DNA of 64,000 nt from Azonexus hydrophilus (lineage in GTDB: Bacteria; Pseudomonadota; Gammaproteobacteria; Burkholderiales; Rhodocyclaceae), in the NCBI RefSeq assembly GCF_905120355.1, contig NZ_CAJHOB010000010.1:1-64000 (forward strand), read 5' to 3'. A program made the position numbers and the translations under genes. Under the pieces are notes generated by a model. That model did no database searches. It saw nothing but the letters and a program-made list of their open reading frames with translations, and had not been told where the DNA came from. This document shows, piece after piece, positions 1-8,399 of the stretch. Position 1 is the stretch's first letter; the number at the start of each line of letters is the position of its first letter.

Positions 1-116
1 TTGCTGTCCCCGGTGCAGAAAGCCTGGCATGAATCCGGGCGGGAACGATGAGATGCGTGCACTTCCGTAGGTGCCGTGATGTTGGTTCTGGCAATGGCTC
101 TGCGCACTTTCCAATC

Positions 117-719
117 TTATTTGGTAACGGAATGGTAGTGGCCAGAGTCGAGGCTGGCGGCAATCTGACGGCTGAGTTCGTACAGGGCGGCATTCATTGC
201 GTGGATGGTGGCGCCGGTGTCGGTGTTGCCGGTGTCAATGCGAATGCGTTGTTCGTGCAGGCTGCTGGCAGTTGCGCCAGTCTGGATGTTCCACCGGGCA
301 TGTAGCCAGACTTCGTTGGCGGTGCCGGCATCGAAGCGGATGATTTCGAGATGCAGGCGACGGTCGGCGGTGATGCCCGGGGGAGCAGGGAGCTGGACCA
401 CTTGTCCGGCGCCGAGCAGTTGCCCGAGGTTTTCCCCAAGCGTGCGGCGCACGCCGTCTTCGAGCGGTTCCGCCCAGCGCTCGCGCTCACGCAGGAGCAG
501 GCGGCCGCCGTGGTCACGGAGGACGATCTGCGGGCGGTTGAGGTAGTCGGGCAGGACGATGGCGCCGATACCTAGGCGGGGGGCTGTGGTGCTCGCGGCG
601 CTGAATGTCGTCGTGGCCGGAGCCGCTTCGAGCAGGTAGAACTGGCTGGGTGGGCTGCTGGCGCAGGCACTGGTGAGCAGGGCGGTGGCGAGTAACAGGT
701 GGGTACGGTGCAGCATCAT
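117..719 (-). CDS. ABC-type transport auxiliary lipoprotein (PqiC/YmbA family)
   Basis: A 200-aa lipoprotein expected to sit at the inner face of the outer membrane as the partner of an MCE-protein lipid transporter. The N-terminus is a short hydrophobic signal ending in a lipobox (LTSAC, Cys19), and the body has the PqiC/YmbA pattern (FYLLE near residue 28, then LGIGAIVLPDYLNRPQIV). The ATG at 719 overlaps the TGA of the upstream MCE gene by 4 nt (ATGA), which fixes the start and suggests translational coupling. It is the last gene of a four-gene minus-strand operon. The family assignment is by motif recognition; no substrate can be read from the sequence. Confidence 0.85.
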   Translation of the reverse strand: MMLHRTHLLLATALLTSACASSPPSQFYLLEAAPATTTFSAASTTAPRLGIGAIVLPDYLNRPQIVLRDHGGRLLLRERERWAEPLEDGVRRTLGENLGQLLGAGQVVQLPAPPGITADRRLHLEIIRFDAGTANEVWLHARWNIQTGATASSLHEQRIRIDTGNTDTGATIHAMNAALYELSRQIAASLDSGHYHSVTK

Positions 720-1645
720 TGTTCTCCCTTGCCACGCAACAGCGTTTCGGGCCGTTGCTCGATGGTTTCGGACAGCTGGCGGACTGCGCTGGCGGCCCGC
801 GTGGTTTCTTTCAGTGCGCGTTGCAGGTTGTGCTGTAGCAGCGAATTGTCGGCGGTGGCAGTGCGGATGTCGGACGCTGCCGCCGCAATTTCTTTCAGTG
901 CGCTTTGGGCGGTTTGCATGGCGCTGCGGGTTTCGGCCAGGGTGCTGTGGATGTCGCCGAGCAGTGGCGTGCTGCCCTGTTCAAGCCGGGCGCTCAGGCG
1001 TTTCATGTTGTGCATGGTCTGGTTGAGGGCGTGCAAGGTGGTCTGCAGCTGGTCGCTCTCGGCAGTCTTGCGCAGCACGCTGGCCAGGGCCGAAATGTCG
1101 CGGAAAAGTGTTTCGAAATCAATGTTGCTGAGTTGCTGTTTGAGTAGCTGAACGGGGGTCGGGATGGTTGGAATTTCCCGCAACTGGCCGGCGTCGCCAT
1201 GTCCGCGCAGGCGGGCCGGGGTTTCTGGATGGAAGTCGAGGTCGATGTACAGTTGCCCGGTGAGCAGGCTCTGCATCGATAGCTGGCCACGCAGCCCCTG
1301 GGTGACGAACTGGCCCGAAGCCATCTGGTTGTTGATGTCCACCGACTGTCCGTAGAGATCGACAGCGGGTTGGGCGAAGAGCTCGATTTCGACCGGGATG
1401 AAGAACGATTGCCGGTTGCTGTCGAGGGCAATGCCGATTTGTCTGACCAGCCCGATGTTGACGCCGCGAAAGACGACCGGTGCACCCACTTGCAGGCCAT
1501 AGACGGAGCCGTCGAAATACATGATGTAGCGCGATTTCTTTTTCCACAGATCGCCGCCGGCAACAAAGAAGAGCGCGGCGATCGCGAGCGTGATGGCGCC
1601 GAGGACGAAAGCGCCGATCAGTGCGGGTTGGGTTTTCTTGCTCAC
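716..1645 (-). CDS. MCE/MlaD-family lipid-binding protein
   Basis: A 309-aa periplasmic substrate-binding subunit of an Mla/Pqi-type phospholipid transporter. One N-terminal membrane anchor (about residues 9-29) is followed by a single MCE domain (about 38-120, with GAPVVFRGVNIGLV) and a long helical C-terminal half rich in Ala and Gln, as in MlaD homologues that build an extended tube or needle. Its first 4 nt overlap the end of the ATPase gene and its stop overlaps the lipoprotein start, so the genes are tightly coupled. It has one MCE domain, so it is MlaD-like rather than PqiB-like. It is longer than E. coli MlaD because of the C-terminal extension. Confidence 0.88.
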   Translation of the reverse strand: MSKKTQPALIGAFVLGAITLAIAALFFVAGGDLWKKKSRYIMYFDGSVYGLQVGAPVVFRGVNIGLVRQIGIALDSNRQSFFIPVEIELFAQPAVDLYGQSVDINNQMASGQFVTQGLRGQLSMQSLLTGQLYIDLDFHPETPARLRGHGDAGQLREIPTIPTPVQLLKQQLSNIDFETLFRDISALASVLRKTAESDQLQTTLHALNQTMHNMKRLSARLEQGSTPLLGDIHSTLAETRSAMQTAQSALKEIAAAASDIRTATADNSLLQHNLQRALKETTRAASAVRQLSETIEQRPETLLRGKGEQ

Positions 1646-2394
1646 ATTTTTCCCCTGCCGAGAAAGTTGCGGACGCCTTCCGGTCCGCTGTGTCGGAGTG
1701 TCTTCGGGTCGCCCAGGGCGATCATCGTGCGCGTTTCGGCGTCGAGGAAGACGGCGTTGTCGCCGATGGCGAAGATGCTGGCCAGTTCATGGGTGACGAT
1801 GACGATGGTGGCGCCGAGGCTGTCCCGCAGTTCAAGGATCAGTTCGTCGAGATGGGCGGAGCTGAGCGGATCGAGTCCGGCGGACGGCTCATCAAAAAAG
1901 AGGATGTCCGGGTCCAGCGCCATGGCACGGGCCAGCGCGGCGCGCTTTTTCATGCCGCCGCTGATTTCGGAGGGATAGAAATCCTCGAAGCCGGCCAGTC
2001 CGACCAGGGCCAGTTTGACGGCCGCCAGTTCGCGTGCATCAGCCGCGCGGAAGCCGCCGATCTCGGTCATGGGCAACATGATGTTTTCACTCAGCGTGAG
2101 CGAACTCCACAAGGCGCCGCTCTGAAAAAGCACGCCGAAACGCCGCTGCATGGCCTGGCGGGTGCTGTCGTCGGTCTGCCAGAGATCGACGCCGGCAAAG
2201 CGGACGCTGCCGGCCGCTGGTGTCTGCAATCCGATCAGATGGCGCAGCAGGGTGCTTTTGCCGCAGCCGCTGCCACCCATGATGATGAAGATGTCGCCCT
2301 GTGCGATGGTGAAGCTGAGGTCGCGCTGGATCAGGCGCTCGCCGTAACGTAGGGTCAGCGAATCGATTTCGATGGCGGTCGGGCGCGGGCTCAT
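1642..2394 (-). CDS. ABC transporter ATP-binding protein, MlaF-like
   Basis: A 250-aa cytoplasmic ATPase that powers lipid transfer through the adjacent MlaE-type permease. It shows the Walker A motif GGSGCGKST (residues 40-48), the signature ISGGMKKRAALARAMALDP and the Walker B segment LFFDEPSAGLDP, with a switch His in VTHELAS. Start ATG 2394 lies one base after the permease stop. The SGGMKKR form of the signature is characteristic of the MlaF/Ttg2A branch. There are no mlaC or separate mlaB genes here, so it is not a copy of the E. coli mlaFEDCB operon. Confidence 0.9.
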   Translation of the reverse strand: MSPRPTAIEIDSLTLRYGERLIQRDLSFTIAQGDIFIIMGGSGCGKSTLLRHLIGLQTPAAGSVRFAGVDLWQTDDSTRQAMQRRFGVLFQSGALWSSLTLSENIMLPMTEIGGFRAADARELAAVKLALVGLAGFEDFYPSEISGGMKKRAALARAMALDPDILFFDEPSAGLDPLSSAHLDELILELRDSLGATIVIVTHELASIFAIGDNAVFLDAETRTMIALGDPKTLRHSGPEGVRNFLGRGKM

Positions 2395-2395
2395 G

Positions 2396-3508
2396 TCAGA
2401 TGCCCAGCTGCTGGAAAAGAATGGTCAGCAACGAGGCGGAAATGGTGATCAGCAGGATGCCGAGCACCACCGCTGCCGTGGTCGCCTCGCCGACGGCCTG
2501 GGCGCTGCGCCCGCAGCGCATGCCGCAGAGACAGCCGGCAATGGCGACGAGCGCGCCATAGACGGTGCCTTTGACCATGCCGACGATGAAATGGGTCAGG
2601 TTCAGGGCTTTCGTGGTCTGCTGGAAATAGGCGAAGGCGCCGACATCGAACACCGTCGTCGCGATCAGCATGCCGGCGGCCACGCCGACAATGCCGGCGT
2701 ACAGCGTCAGCAGCGGGGCCATGACCAGTAGCGAGAGGAAGCGCGGCAGCACCAGGAAATCGCTGACCGGCAGACCGAAGGTGCGGAAGGCGTCGATTTC
2801 CTCGTTCACCTGCATCGTCCCCAACTGGGCGGCGTAGGCAGCGCCGGTGCGCCCGGCAAGGATGATGCCGGTCATCAGCGCGGCGATTTCGCGCACCATG
2901 CCGATGCCGACCAGGTCGGCGATGTAGATCTGGGCGCCGAGCATGGCCAGCTGCGCCGCCCCCATGTAGGCCAGAATCGTGCCGACGAGAAAGCTGATCA
3001 GCGAGACGATGGGCAGGGCACGCGGTCCGGCATCCTCGGCGAAAAGAAGCAGGTCCGCCCGCTGGAAACGGGCTCGGCCCAGCACCAGCCGGCCGAGCGA
3101 GCGGAACAGGTCGCCGAGGAAAGCCAGGTTGAGCGGAAGGCGTTGCCAGGCGGCCAGTGTGACCTTGCCGACATGATCGAGGATGCCTTCTTCGTGCGAG
3201 TTGCCAGGTTGTCGCCGTGCCGGCACGGCCAGGGCCAGGCGCAGCAGGCGGGCCAGTCCGGGCGGCAGGCCGTCGTCGGCTACGACGCAACCGGCCTGGC
3301 GCGCTGATTCCGCCAGCGGCAGCAGACGGGCGAGCAGGCTGCTGTCCCAGCGGCCCAATCCGCTGCAATCGAACTGCAACCGCTCACCACCCGTCACTGA
3401 CGGCAATGGCTCAGGCTGCTGTTCGCCGGCGTGCCAGTCGCCGGCAATCTGGCAGGTGAGGATGCCGGCTTCCTGGTGAAGCAGCAGGCTGGCGTTGTGC
3501 GAAGTCAT
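2396..3508 (-). CDS. MlaE-family permease with N-terminal STAS-like domain
   Basis: A 370-aa permease of the MlaE/Ttg2B family. Residues 1 to about 95 look like a STAS (MlaB-like) domain (LQFDCSGLGRWDSSLLARLL), so the small MlaB subunit appears fused to the permease. The rest has the MlaE features: an amphipathic segment (FLGDLFRSLGRLVLG), the EIAALMTGIILAGRTGAAYAAQ core and four or five hydrophobic helices. The ATG at 3508 (MTSHNAS) is preferred over an upstream in-frame ATG at 3583, because the extra residues are Pro/Arg-rich and unlike the family. It is the first gene of the four-gene lipid-transport operon. The upstream start cannot be ruled out. Confidence 0.85.
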   Translation of the reverse strand: MTSHNASLLLHQEAGILTCQIAGDWHAGEQQPEPLPSVTGGERLQFDCSGLGRWDSSLLARLLPLAESARQAGCVVADDGLPPGLARLLRLALAVPARRQPGNSHEEGILDHVGKVTLAAWQRLPLNLAFLGDLFRSLGRLVLGRARFQRADLLLFAEDAGPRALPIVSLISFLVGTILAYMGAAQLAMLGAQIYIADLVGIGMVREIAALMTGIILAGRTGAAYAAQLGTMQVNEEIDAFRTFGLPVSDFLVLPRFLSLLVMAPLLTLYAGIVGVAAGMLIATTVFDVGAFAYFQQTTKALNLTHFIVGMVKGTVYGALVAIAGCLCGMRCGRSAQAVGEATTAAVVLGILLITISASLLTILFQQLGI

Positions 3509-3583
3509 GGCCAAGGATTCTAGCGCAGCTTGCCTGTTGTCATGCGCCGGGCGAGGACGGCGGCAGCCTGGCCCGGGAAACAA

Positions 3584-3607
3584 AAAACCACCGCGAACGG
3601 TGGTTTT
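3584..3607 (-). terminator. Intrinsic terminator of the 115-aa gene
   Basis: A 9-bp perfect stem (AAAACCACC at 3584-3592 with GGTGGTTTT at 3599-3607) closes a 6-nt loop. Read on the minus strand it is followed by a T-rich tail. It lies just after the stop of the minus-strand gene at 3627-3974 and upstream of the lipid-transport operon, so it separates the two transcription units. Confidence 0.75.
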
Positions 3608-3626
3608 CAGGGGGGGGCGCCTGCGC

Positions 3627-3974
3627 TCATGCTGCCTTTTTCGGCCAGCTCAGGTCGTTCCAGGCGTTTTGCCAGATCCGGTAGGTATTCTGTGCGGCCA
3701 GCAGGGAGAGCAGCGAGACGCGCGTCTGGTGGCGACACAGCCAGCTGAGTTGCGGTGCCGGGTTGAGGAGCGAAGGCGCCGGGCTGGTTTCGTCTTCGAC
3801 CAGGCTAAGGAAGCGTTCGACGGCCAGGCCGGAGAATTCGCTACCGGCCGTCTGGCCACTCAGGTATTCGGCTTCACCAACGGCACGGCGCCAGAGTTTG
3901 AGTGCGAGTTCCTCGCTGATGCCGGCGCGTTTGGCAACCCAGGGGAGAATTTTCGGTGCTTGCATGCTGTTCAT
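3627..3974 (-). CDS. Conserved hypothetical protein, 115 aa
   Basis: I do not recognise a named family. It is a small soluble protein without signal peptide or membrane segment, mostly helical, with a Trp-rich N-terminal part (ILPWVAKRAGI, ALKLWRRAVGEAEYLSG) and a basic end (WPKKAA). The start at 3974 has a good Shine-Dalgarno (AAAGGAAAA, about 7 nt before the ATG), and a clear terminator follows the stop, so it is very likely a real single-gene transcription unit. It is divergent from uvrD. The helical amphipathic look could fit a small accessory or phasin-like protein, but that is a guess and no function is assigned. Confidence 0.6.
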   Translation of the reverse strand: MNSMQAPKILPWVAKRAGISEELALKLWRRAVGEAEYLSGQTAGSEFSGLAVERFLSLVEDETSPAPSLLNPAPQLSWLCRHQTRVSLLSLLAAQNTYRIWQNAWNDLSWPKKAA

Positions 3975-4027
3975 GGTGTTTTCCTTTCAGGCCAGGGTAG
4001 AGGCTGCTGTGATGTTGAGTGTCTGCC

Positions 4028-4057
4028 TTGTGAGCATTTTGTGCGGTGCACTATAAA
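4028..4057 (+). promoter_or_regulatory. Candidate sigma-70 promoter for uvrD
   Basis: TTGTGA at 4028-4033 and TATAAA at 4052-4057 with an 18-bp spacer. It lies in an unusually AT-rich patch between the divergent 115-aa gene and uvrD and would give a leader of about 125 nt. The match is reasonable but rests on pattern alone. Confidence 0.45.
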
Positions 4058-4189
4058 TATGGTGCGAAGTATACATTTTTCCAAGGAGGAGGGCGCTGCG
4101 CCAAGGTAAAAAATTGTTGCGACGCACAAATTCACCACAGTGAAGGGAAAGGGGTACACTGCCATGCTGTTTTTTCTTCCAGTATTGTC

Positions 4190-6340
4190 ATGTCTGACCT
4201 CCTCCATCATCTCAATGCGCCGCAGTTGCAGGCGGTGACGCTGCCGCCGGTGCATGCCCTGATTCTTGCTGGCGCCGGTAGCGGCAAGACACGGGTGCTG
4301 ACCACGCGCATTGCCTGGCTGCTAGCGACCAATCAGGTGGGGCCGGCGGCCTTGCTGGCGGTGACCTTCACCAACAAGGCAGCGCGCGAGATGACGGCGC
4401 GGCTGACGGCGCAGGTGCCGATCAATGTGCGCGGGATGTGGATCGGCACTTTTCACGGCTTGTGCAACCGCATGTTGCGCGCGCACTACCGCGAGGCGGG
4501 GTTGCCGCAGACCTTCCAGATTCTCGACAGCGGCGACCAGCTCGCCATGGTCAAGCGCTTGCAGAAAAACCTCGGGATGGACGATGAAAAATATCCGCCG
4601 CGCGAGCTCTGCCACTTCATCAATGCGCACAAGGAACAGGGGGTCCGGGCGGCGCAGGCCGAGGTGTATGACCATTACACGCAGCAGCGTGTGGATTTCT
4701 ATGCCGAGTACGAAGCCCAGTGCAATCGCGAAGGGGTGTGTGATTTTGCCGAACTGCTGTTGCGCAGTTATGAGCTGCTGCAACGTAACGAGCCCTTGCG
4801 CACGCATTACCAGCAGCGGTTCAAGCACATCCTGGTCGATGAGTTTCAGGATACCAACCGTCTGCAATATGCCTGGCTGCAGTTGTTGGCCGGTGGCGGG
4901 GCAAAGATTTTCGCGGTCGGCGACGACGACCAGTCGATCTATCGTTTTCGTGGCGCCGAAGTCGGCAACATGCGCGACTTCGAGGCGCAGTGGTGTGGCG
5001 ACAATATCATCCGCCTGGAGCAGAACTATCGTTCGCACGGCAATATCCTGGCCGCTGCCAATGCCATCATCCAGCACAACAGTGACCGTCTGGGCAAGAA
5101 CCTGTGGACGGAAACCGGTGCCGGCGAGCCGATCCGGGTGTTCGAGGGCTATTCCGATCTCGACGAGGCGCGTTTCATTGTCGAGGAAATCCGCAGCCTG
5201 GTGCGCGACGGTGTGCTGGCCAGCCAGTGCGCCGTGCTCTATCGCTCGAACGCGCAGTCGCGGGTGATCGAACATGAGTTGTTTACCCAGGCGGTGCCGT
5301 ACAAAGTCTATGGCGGGTTGCGCTTCTTCGAGCGGCAGGAAATCAAGCACGCGCTTGCTTACCTGCGTCTGCTCGGTAATCCGGATGACGATACGGCGTT
5401 CCTGCGCGTCGTCAATTTTCCGACTCGTGGCATCGGCGCCCGCTCGCTGGAGAATTTGCAGGCTGCCGCGCATCAGATGAATTGCAGCCTGTACAACGCG
5501 GCGGCCTCACTCAGCGGCAAGGCGGCGCAGACGGTGGGGGCGTTCGTCGGCCTGATCGAACGCCTGCGTAATGAAACGGCGGCGCTGCCCTTGCCGGAAA
5601 TCATCGAGCACGTCAGCGAAGTGTCGGGCCTGCTGGAACACTACCGGCGCGAGAAAGAAGGGCAGGAGCGGCTCGACAACCTGAACGAACTGGTCAGCGC
5701 CGCTGCCACCTTCATTGATGCCGAAGGCGTCATCGGCGAGCACGGCGCGCTGGCGGATTTCCTGGCGCACGCGTCGCTCGAGGCGGGCGAGCACCAGGCC
5801 GGCGAAGGTCAGGAAGCGGTACAGCTGATGAGCGTGCATGCCGCCAAGGGGCTGGAGTTCGACGTGGTTTTCCTGAGCGGTCTGGAACAGGGGCTGTTTC
5901 CTCACGAAAACGCGGTCAATGAAGGCACGGCCGGGCTGGAAGAGGAGCGGCGCCTGATGTACGTGGCGGTGACGCGGGCGCGCCAGCGGCTCTACCTTTC
6001 CTCAGCGCAGAGCCGCATGTTGCACGGGCAGACGCGCTATTGCGTGCCGTCGCCGTTTTTCAGCGAGATTCCGGGCGAGTTGCTGCTGCGCCTGAACCAT
6101 ACGCGCACACCGTATCCGGCCAGCAATCGTCAGGCCGATACGGCCGGGGGCTGGGATGGGAGTGCGAGCACGGTGGCGGGCTGGCGCATCGGTCAGAGCG
6201 TCGAGCATGCCAAATTTGGCGCCGGCGTGATCGTCGCCTGCGAGGGGCGCGGTGCCGATGCCCGGGTGCAGGTGAATTTTGGTGGCGGGGCCGGCATGAA
6301 GTGGCTGGCGCTCGAATATGCCAAACTCACGCCCCTGTGA
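4190..6340 (+). CDS. uvrD: DNA helicase II, UvrD
   Basis: A 716-aa superfamily 1A 3'-5' helicase acting in nucleotide-excision and mismatch repair. Walker A is AGAGSGKT (27-34), followed by the motif Ia region TFTNKAAREM, motif II VDEFQDTN, motif III GDDDQSIYRFRGA, motif IV QNYRS, motif V VQLMSVHAAKGLEF and motif VI RRLMYVAVTRARQRL. The C-terminus carries the Tudor-like segment typical of UvrD/PcrA (GQSVEHAKFGAGVIV). The length matches E. coli UvrD (720 aa). The ATG at 4190 matches the family N-terminus but has no obvious Shine-Dalgarno. A 24-codon out-of-frame ORF (4164-4238) with a better upstream purine run overlaps this start, which could matter for initiation. Confidence 0.95.
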   Translation: MSDLLHHLNAPQLQAVTLPPVHALILAGAGSGKTRVLTTRIAWLLATNQVGPAALLAVTFTNKAAREMTARLTAQVPINVRGMWIGTFHGLCNRMLRAHYREAGLPQTFQILDSGDQLAMVKRLQKNLGMDDEKYPPRELCHFINAHKEQGVRAAQAEVYDHYTQQRVDFYAEYEAQCNREGVCDFAELLLRSYELLQRNEPLRTHYQQRFKHILVDEFQDTNRLQYAWLQLLAGGGAKIFAVGDDDQSIYRFRGAEVGNMRDFEAQWCGDNIIRLEQNYRSHGNILAAANAIIQHNSDRLGKNLWTETGAGEPIRVFEGYSDLDEARFIVEEIRSLVRDGVLASQCAVLYRSNAQSRVIEHELFTQAVPYKVYGGLRFFERQEIKHALAYLRLLGNPDDDTAFLRVVNFPTRGIGARSLENLQAAAHQMNCSLYNAAASLSGKAAQTVGAFVGLIERLRNETAALPLPEIIEHVSEVSGLLEHYRREKEGQERLDNLNELVSAAATFIDAEGVIGEHGALADFLAHASLEAGEHQAGEGQEAVQLMSVHAAKGLEFDVVFLSGLEQGLFPHENAVNEGTAGLEEERRLMYVAVTRARQRLYLSSAQSRMLHGQTRYCVPSPFFSEIPGELLLRLNHTRTPYPASNRQADTAGGWDGSASTVAGWRIGQSVEHAKFGAGVIVACEGRGADARVQVNFGGGAGMKWLALEYAKLTPL

Positions 6341-6410
6341 GTTTGTGCGCGGGCGCGGCAGTGATACCCTCACGCTTTCCGGATGTTGGTTACTTGATGG
6401 GTGAAGCGTG

Positions 6411-7751
6411 ATGGCAAAAATCAAGGCAGGGCTCTTATCGCTGCGTGATCTTTTCGCGACGGCGTGGTGGATCTTCCTGATTGCCGGCATGGGTTTCGTG
6501 GTCGCCTATCAGTTCGTCGAACCCGCGCCGCCGCGCCATGTGGTCATGACCAGTGGCGGCGAAAGCGGCGCCTATTACCATTTCGCCAAACGCTACGCCG
6601 CCCTGCTGGCGCGTGATGGCATCACCCTGGAAATACTGCCGTCGGAAGGCTCGTTGCAGAATCTACAGCGTCTGCAGGCAGGCGAAGCGCAGATCGGCTT
6701 TGTCCAGGGCGGCACGATTCCGCCAGCACCGGATGACGACCCTGATGGCGAGTCGCCGTATCCTGAACTGCTCTCGCTGGGTAGCATGTTCTATGAGCCG
6801 GTGTGGGTGTTTTATCGTGGGCCGACCATCGACCGGCTGTCGCAACTCCAGGGCAAGCGCATTGCCATCGGCCAGGAAGGCTCCGGTGTGCGCCAGCTGG
6901 CGGAGCGCCTGCTGGAAGACAACGAGATCGATTTTCGCCGTAACACGATGCCCATTTCCGGCCTGGATGCGGCCGAGGAGCTGCAGCAAGGGCGCATCGA
7001 TGCGGCGTTCGTGATTGCCGCCGAACATGCGCCAGTCGTGCAGGTGCTGCTGCGTTCGCCCGGTGTCAAGCTGATGAATTTCTCGCAATCCTTTGCTTAC
7101 GAGCGGCGCTATCCGTTCATGACCCGGTTGACCATGCCGCAGGGGGTGGCCGATCTGGTCCGCGACCTGCCGCCGCAGGACACTCGGGTGCTGGCGCCGA
7201 CGGCCAGCCTGGTGATCCGGGAGGATCTGCATCCGGCGCTGCAGAATCTGCTGCTGCAGGCTGCGCGCCAGGTGCATGGCAAACCGGGTTTCTTTCAAAC
7301 GGCCAACGAGTTTCCCGCCTACATGGATGGCATGTTGCCGTTATCTGATCAGGCCGAGCGCTTCTTCAAATCCGGCCCGCCGTTCCTGCAGCGCTATCTG
7401 CCGTTCTGGCTGGCGGTGCTGGTGGATCGGTTGTTCGTGCTGTTGCTGCCGGTGATCGCCCTGCTGATTCCCTTGTTGCGGGTGGCGCCGGCACTTTACA
7501 GCTGGCGGGTGCGGTCCAAGGTGTTTCGCTGTTATGGCGAGCTGAAATTCCTGGAGGACGATCTGAAAAACCACTACGATCCGGCACGCAACGAGGAATA
7601 TCGCAGCCGGCTCGATGCGCTGGACGAAGAGGCGGCAGGGCTGCGTGTCCCGCTGGGCTTTACCGATCTGGTCTATACCCTGCGCGAACACGTGAACCTG
7701 GTCCGGCGTATTCTGGAGAAACAGGAAGCCGGCGAAGGGAAGCACCCATGA
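6411..7751 (+). CDS. TAXI-family TRAP-type solute-binding protein, membrane-anchored
   Basis: A 446-aa protein with an N-terminal membrane segment (about 17-34) followed by a TAXI (TRAP-associated extracytoplasmic immunogenic) binding domain (VMTSGGESGAYYHFAKRYA, GSLQNLQRLQAGEAQIGFVQGG, GSGVRQLAERLL). A second hydrophobic stretch (about 328-358) is followed by a cytoplasmic, charged helical tail. TAXI proteins normally deliver ligands to a fused DctQM permease, but none is encoded nearby, so this is an orphan, double-anchored version whose ligand is unknown. The ATG at 6411 is chosen; a GTG sits one codon upstream. The stop overlaps the next gene by 4 nt (ATGA). Confidence 0.8.
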   Translation: MAKIKAGLLSLRDLFATAWWIFLIAGMGFVVAYQFVEPAPPRHVVMTSGGESGAYYHFAKRYAALLARDGITLEILPSEGSLQNLQRLQAGEAQIGFVQGGTIPPAPDDDPDGESPYPELLSLGSMFYEPVWVFYRGPTIDRLSQLQGKRIAIGQEGSGVRQLAERLLEDNEIDFRRNTMPISGLDAAEELQQGRIDAAFVIAAEHAPVVQVLLRSPGVKLMNFSQSFAYERRYPFMTRLTMPQGVADLVRDLPPQDTRVLAPTASLVIREDLHPALQNLLLQAARQVHGKPGFFQTANEFPAYMDGMLPLSDQAERFFKSGPPFLQRYLPFWLAVLVDRLFVLLLPVIALLIPLLRVAPALYSWRVRSKVFRCYGELKFLEDDLKNHYDPARNEEYRSRLDALDEEAAGLRVPLGFTDLVYTLREHVNLVRRILEKQEAGEGKHP

Positions 7752-8377
7752 AAACCTTTCTCGTCGCCAATCCCAAGGGAGGCTCCGGCAAGAGTACGCT
7801 GGCCACCCATCTGGCGGCTCACTTTGCGCATGCAGGGCAACAGGTGATGCTGGGCGACATCGACCGGCAGCATTCGGCGCGCGAGTGGCTGGCCAGCCGT
7901 CCGGCGCATTTGCCGGCTATCGCCACCTGGAATATCGGCCACGATCACATTGCCCGTCCGCCCCGGGGGGCCAGCCATGTCGTGCTGGATACGCCGGCCG
8001 GGCTGCGCGGCAAGATGCTGGACAAGGTACTCAAATTGTCGGCGCGGGTGATCGTGCCGGTGCAGCCTTCGATATTCGACATGCGCGCCACGCGTGTTTT
8101 CCTCGATGCCCTGCTGGCGGAAAAGGCCGTGCGCAAGGGGCGGGCCGATGTGGCCGTGATCGGCATGCGGGTGGATCCACGCACCCGGGCGGCAGCCGAG
8201 CTGGAGCGTTTTCTCGACAGTTTCCAACTGCCCGTGCTGGCCTATCTGCGCGATACCCAGCGCTATGTTCAGGCGGCCGCTGGCGGCCTGACCTTGTTCG
8301 ATCTGCCGCCCGGGCAGAGCGAGCGCGATCGGGAACAGTGGCAGCCCATCATCGCTTGGGCGGAAGCGGCGGATTGA
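7748..8377 (+). CDS. ParA/MinD-type ATPase (orphan)
   Basis: A 209-aa deviant-Walker ATPase. KGGSGKST (residues 10-17) holds the signature lysine, the switch region is DIDRQHSAREWLA, and the Walker B-like strand is VVLDTPAGL. It resembles small chromosomal ParA-family proteins that position cargo (chemotaxis arrays, pili or plasmid-like loci) on the nucleoid or membrane. No parB-like partner is adjacent. It is translationally coupled to the TAXI protein gene by an ATGA overlap and followed 22 nt later by the PP0621 gene and pilS. A link to type IV pilus function is possible from position only. Confidence 0.8.
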   Translation: MKTFLVANPKGGSGKSTLATHLAAHFAHAGQQVMLGDIDRQHSAREWLASRPAHLPAIATWNIGHDHIARPPRGASHVVLDTPAGLRGKMLDKVLKLSARVIVPVQPSIFDMRATRVFLDALLAEKAVRKGRADVAVIGMRVDPRTRAAAELERFLDSFQLPVLAYLRDTQRYVQAAAGGLTLFDLPPGQSERDREQWQPIIAWAEAAD

Positions 8378-8399
8378 CGCCGGGGCGACCGAGGACAGC

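Noticed and set aside
1..116. Possible gene start or end at the left window edge
   Set aside because: Short frames exist on both strands, but none has a ribosome site or recognisable sequence; too little is visible to call.
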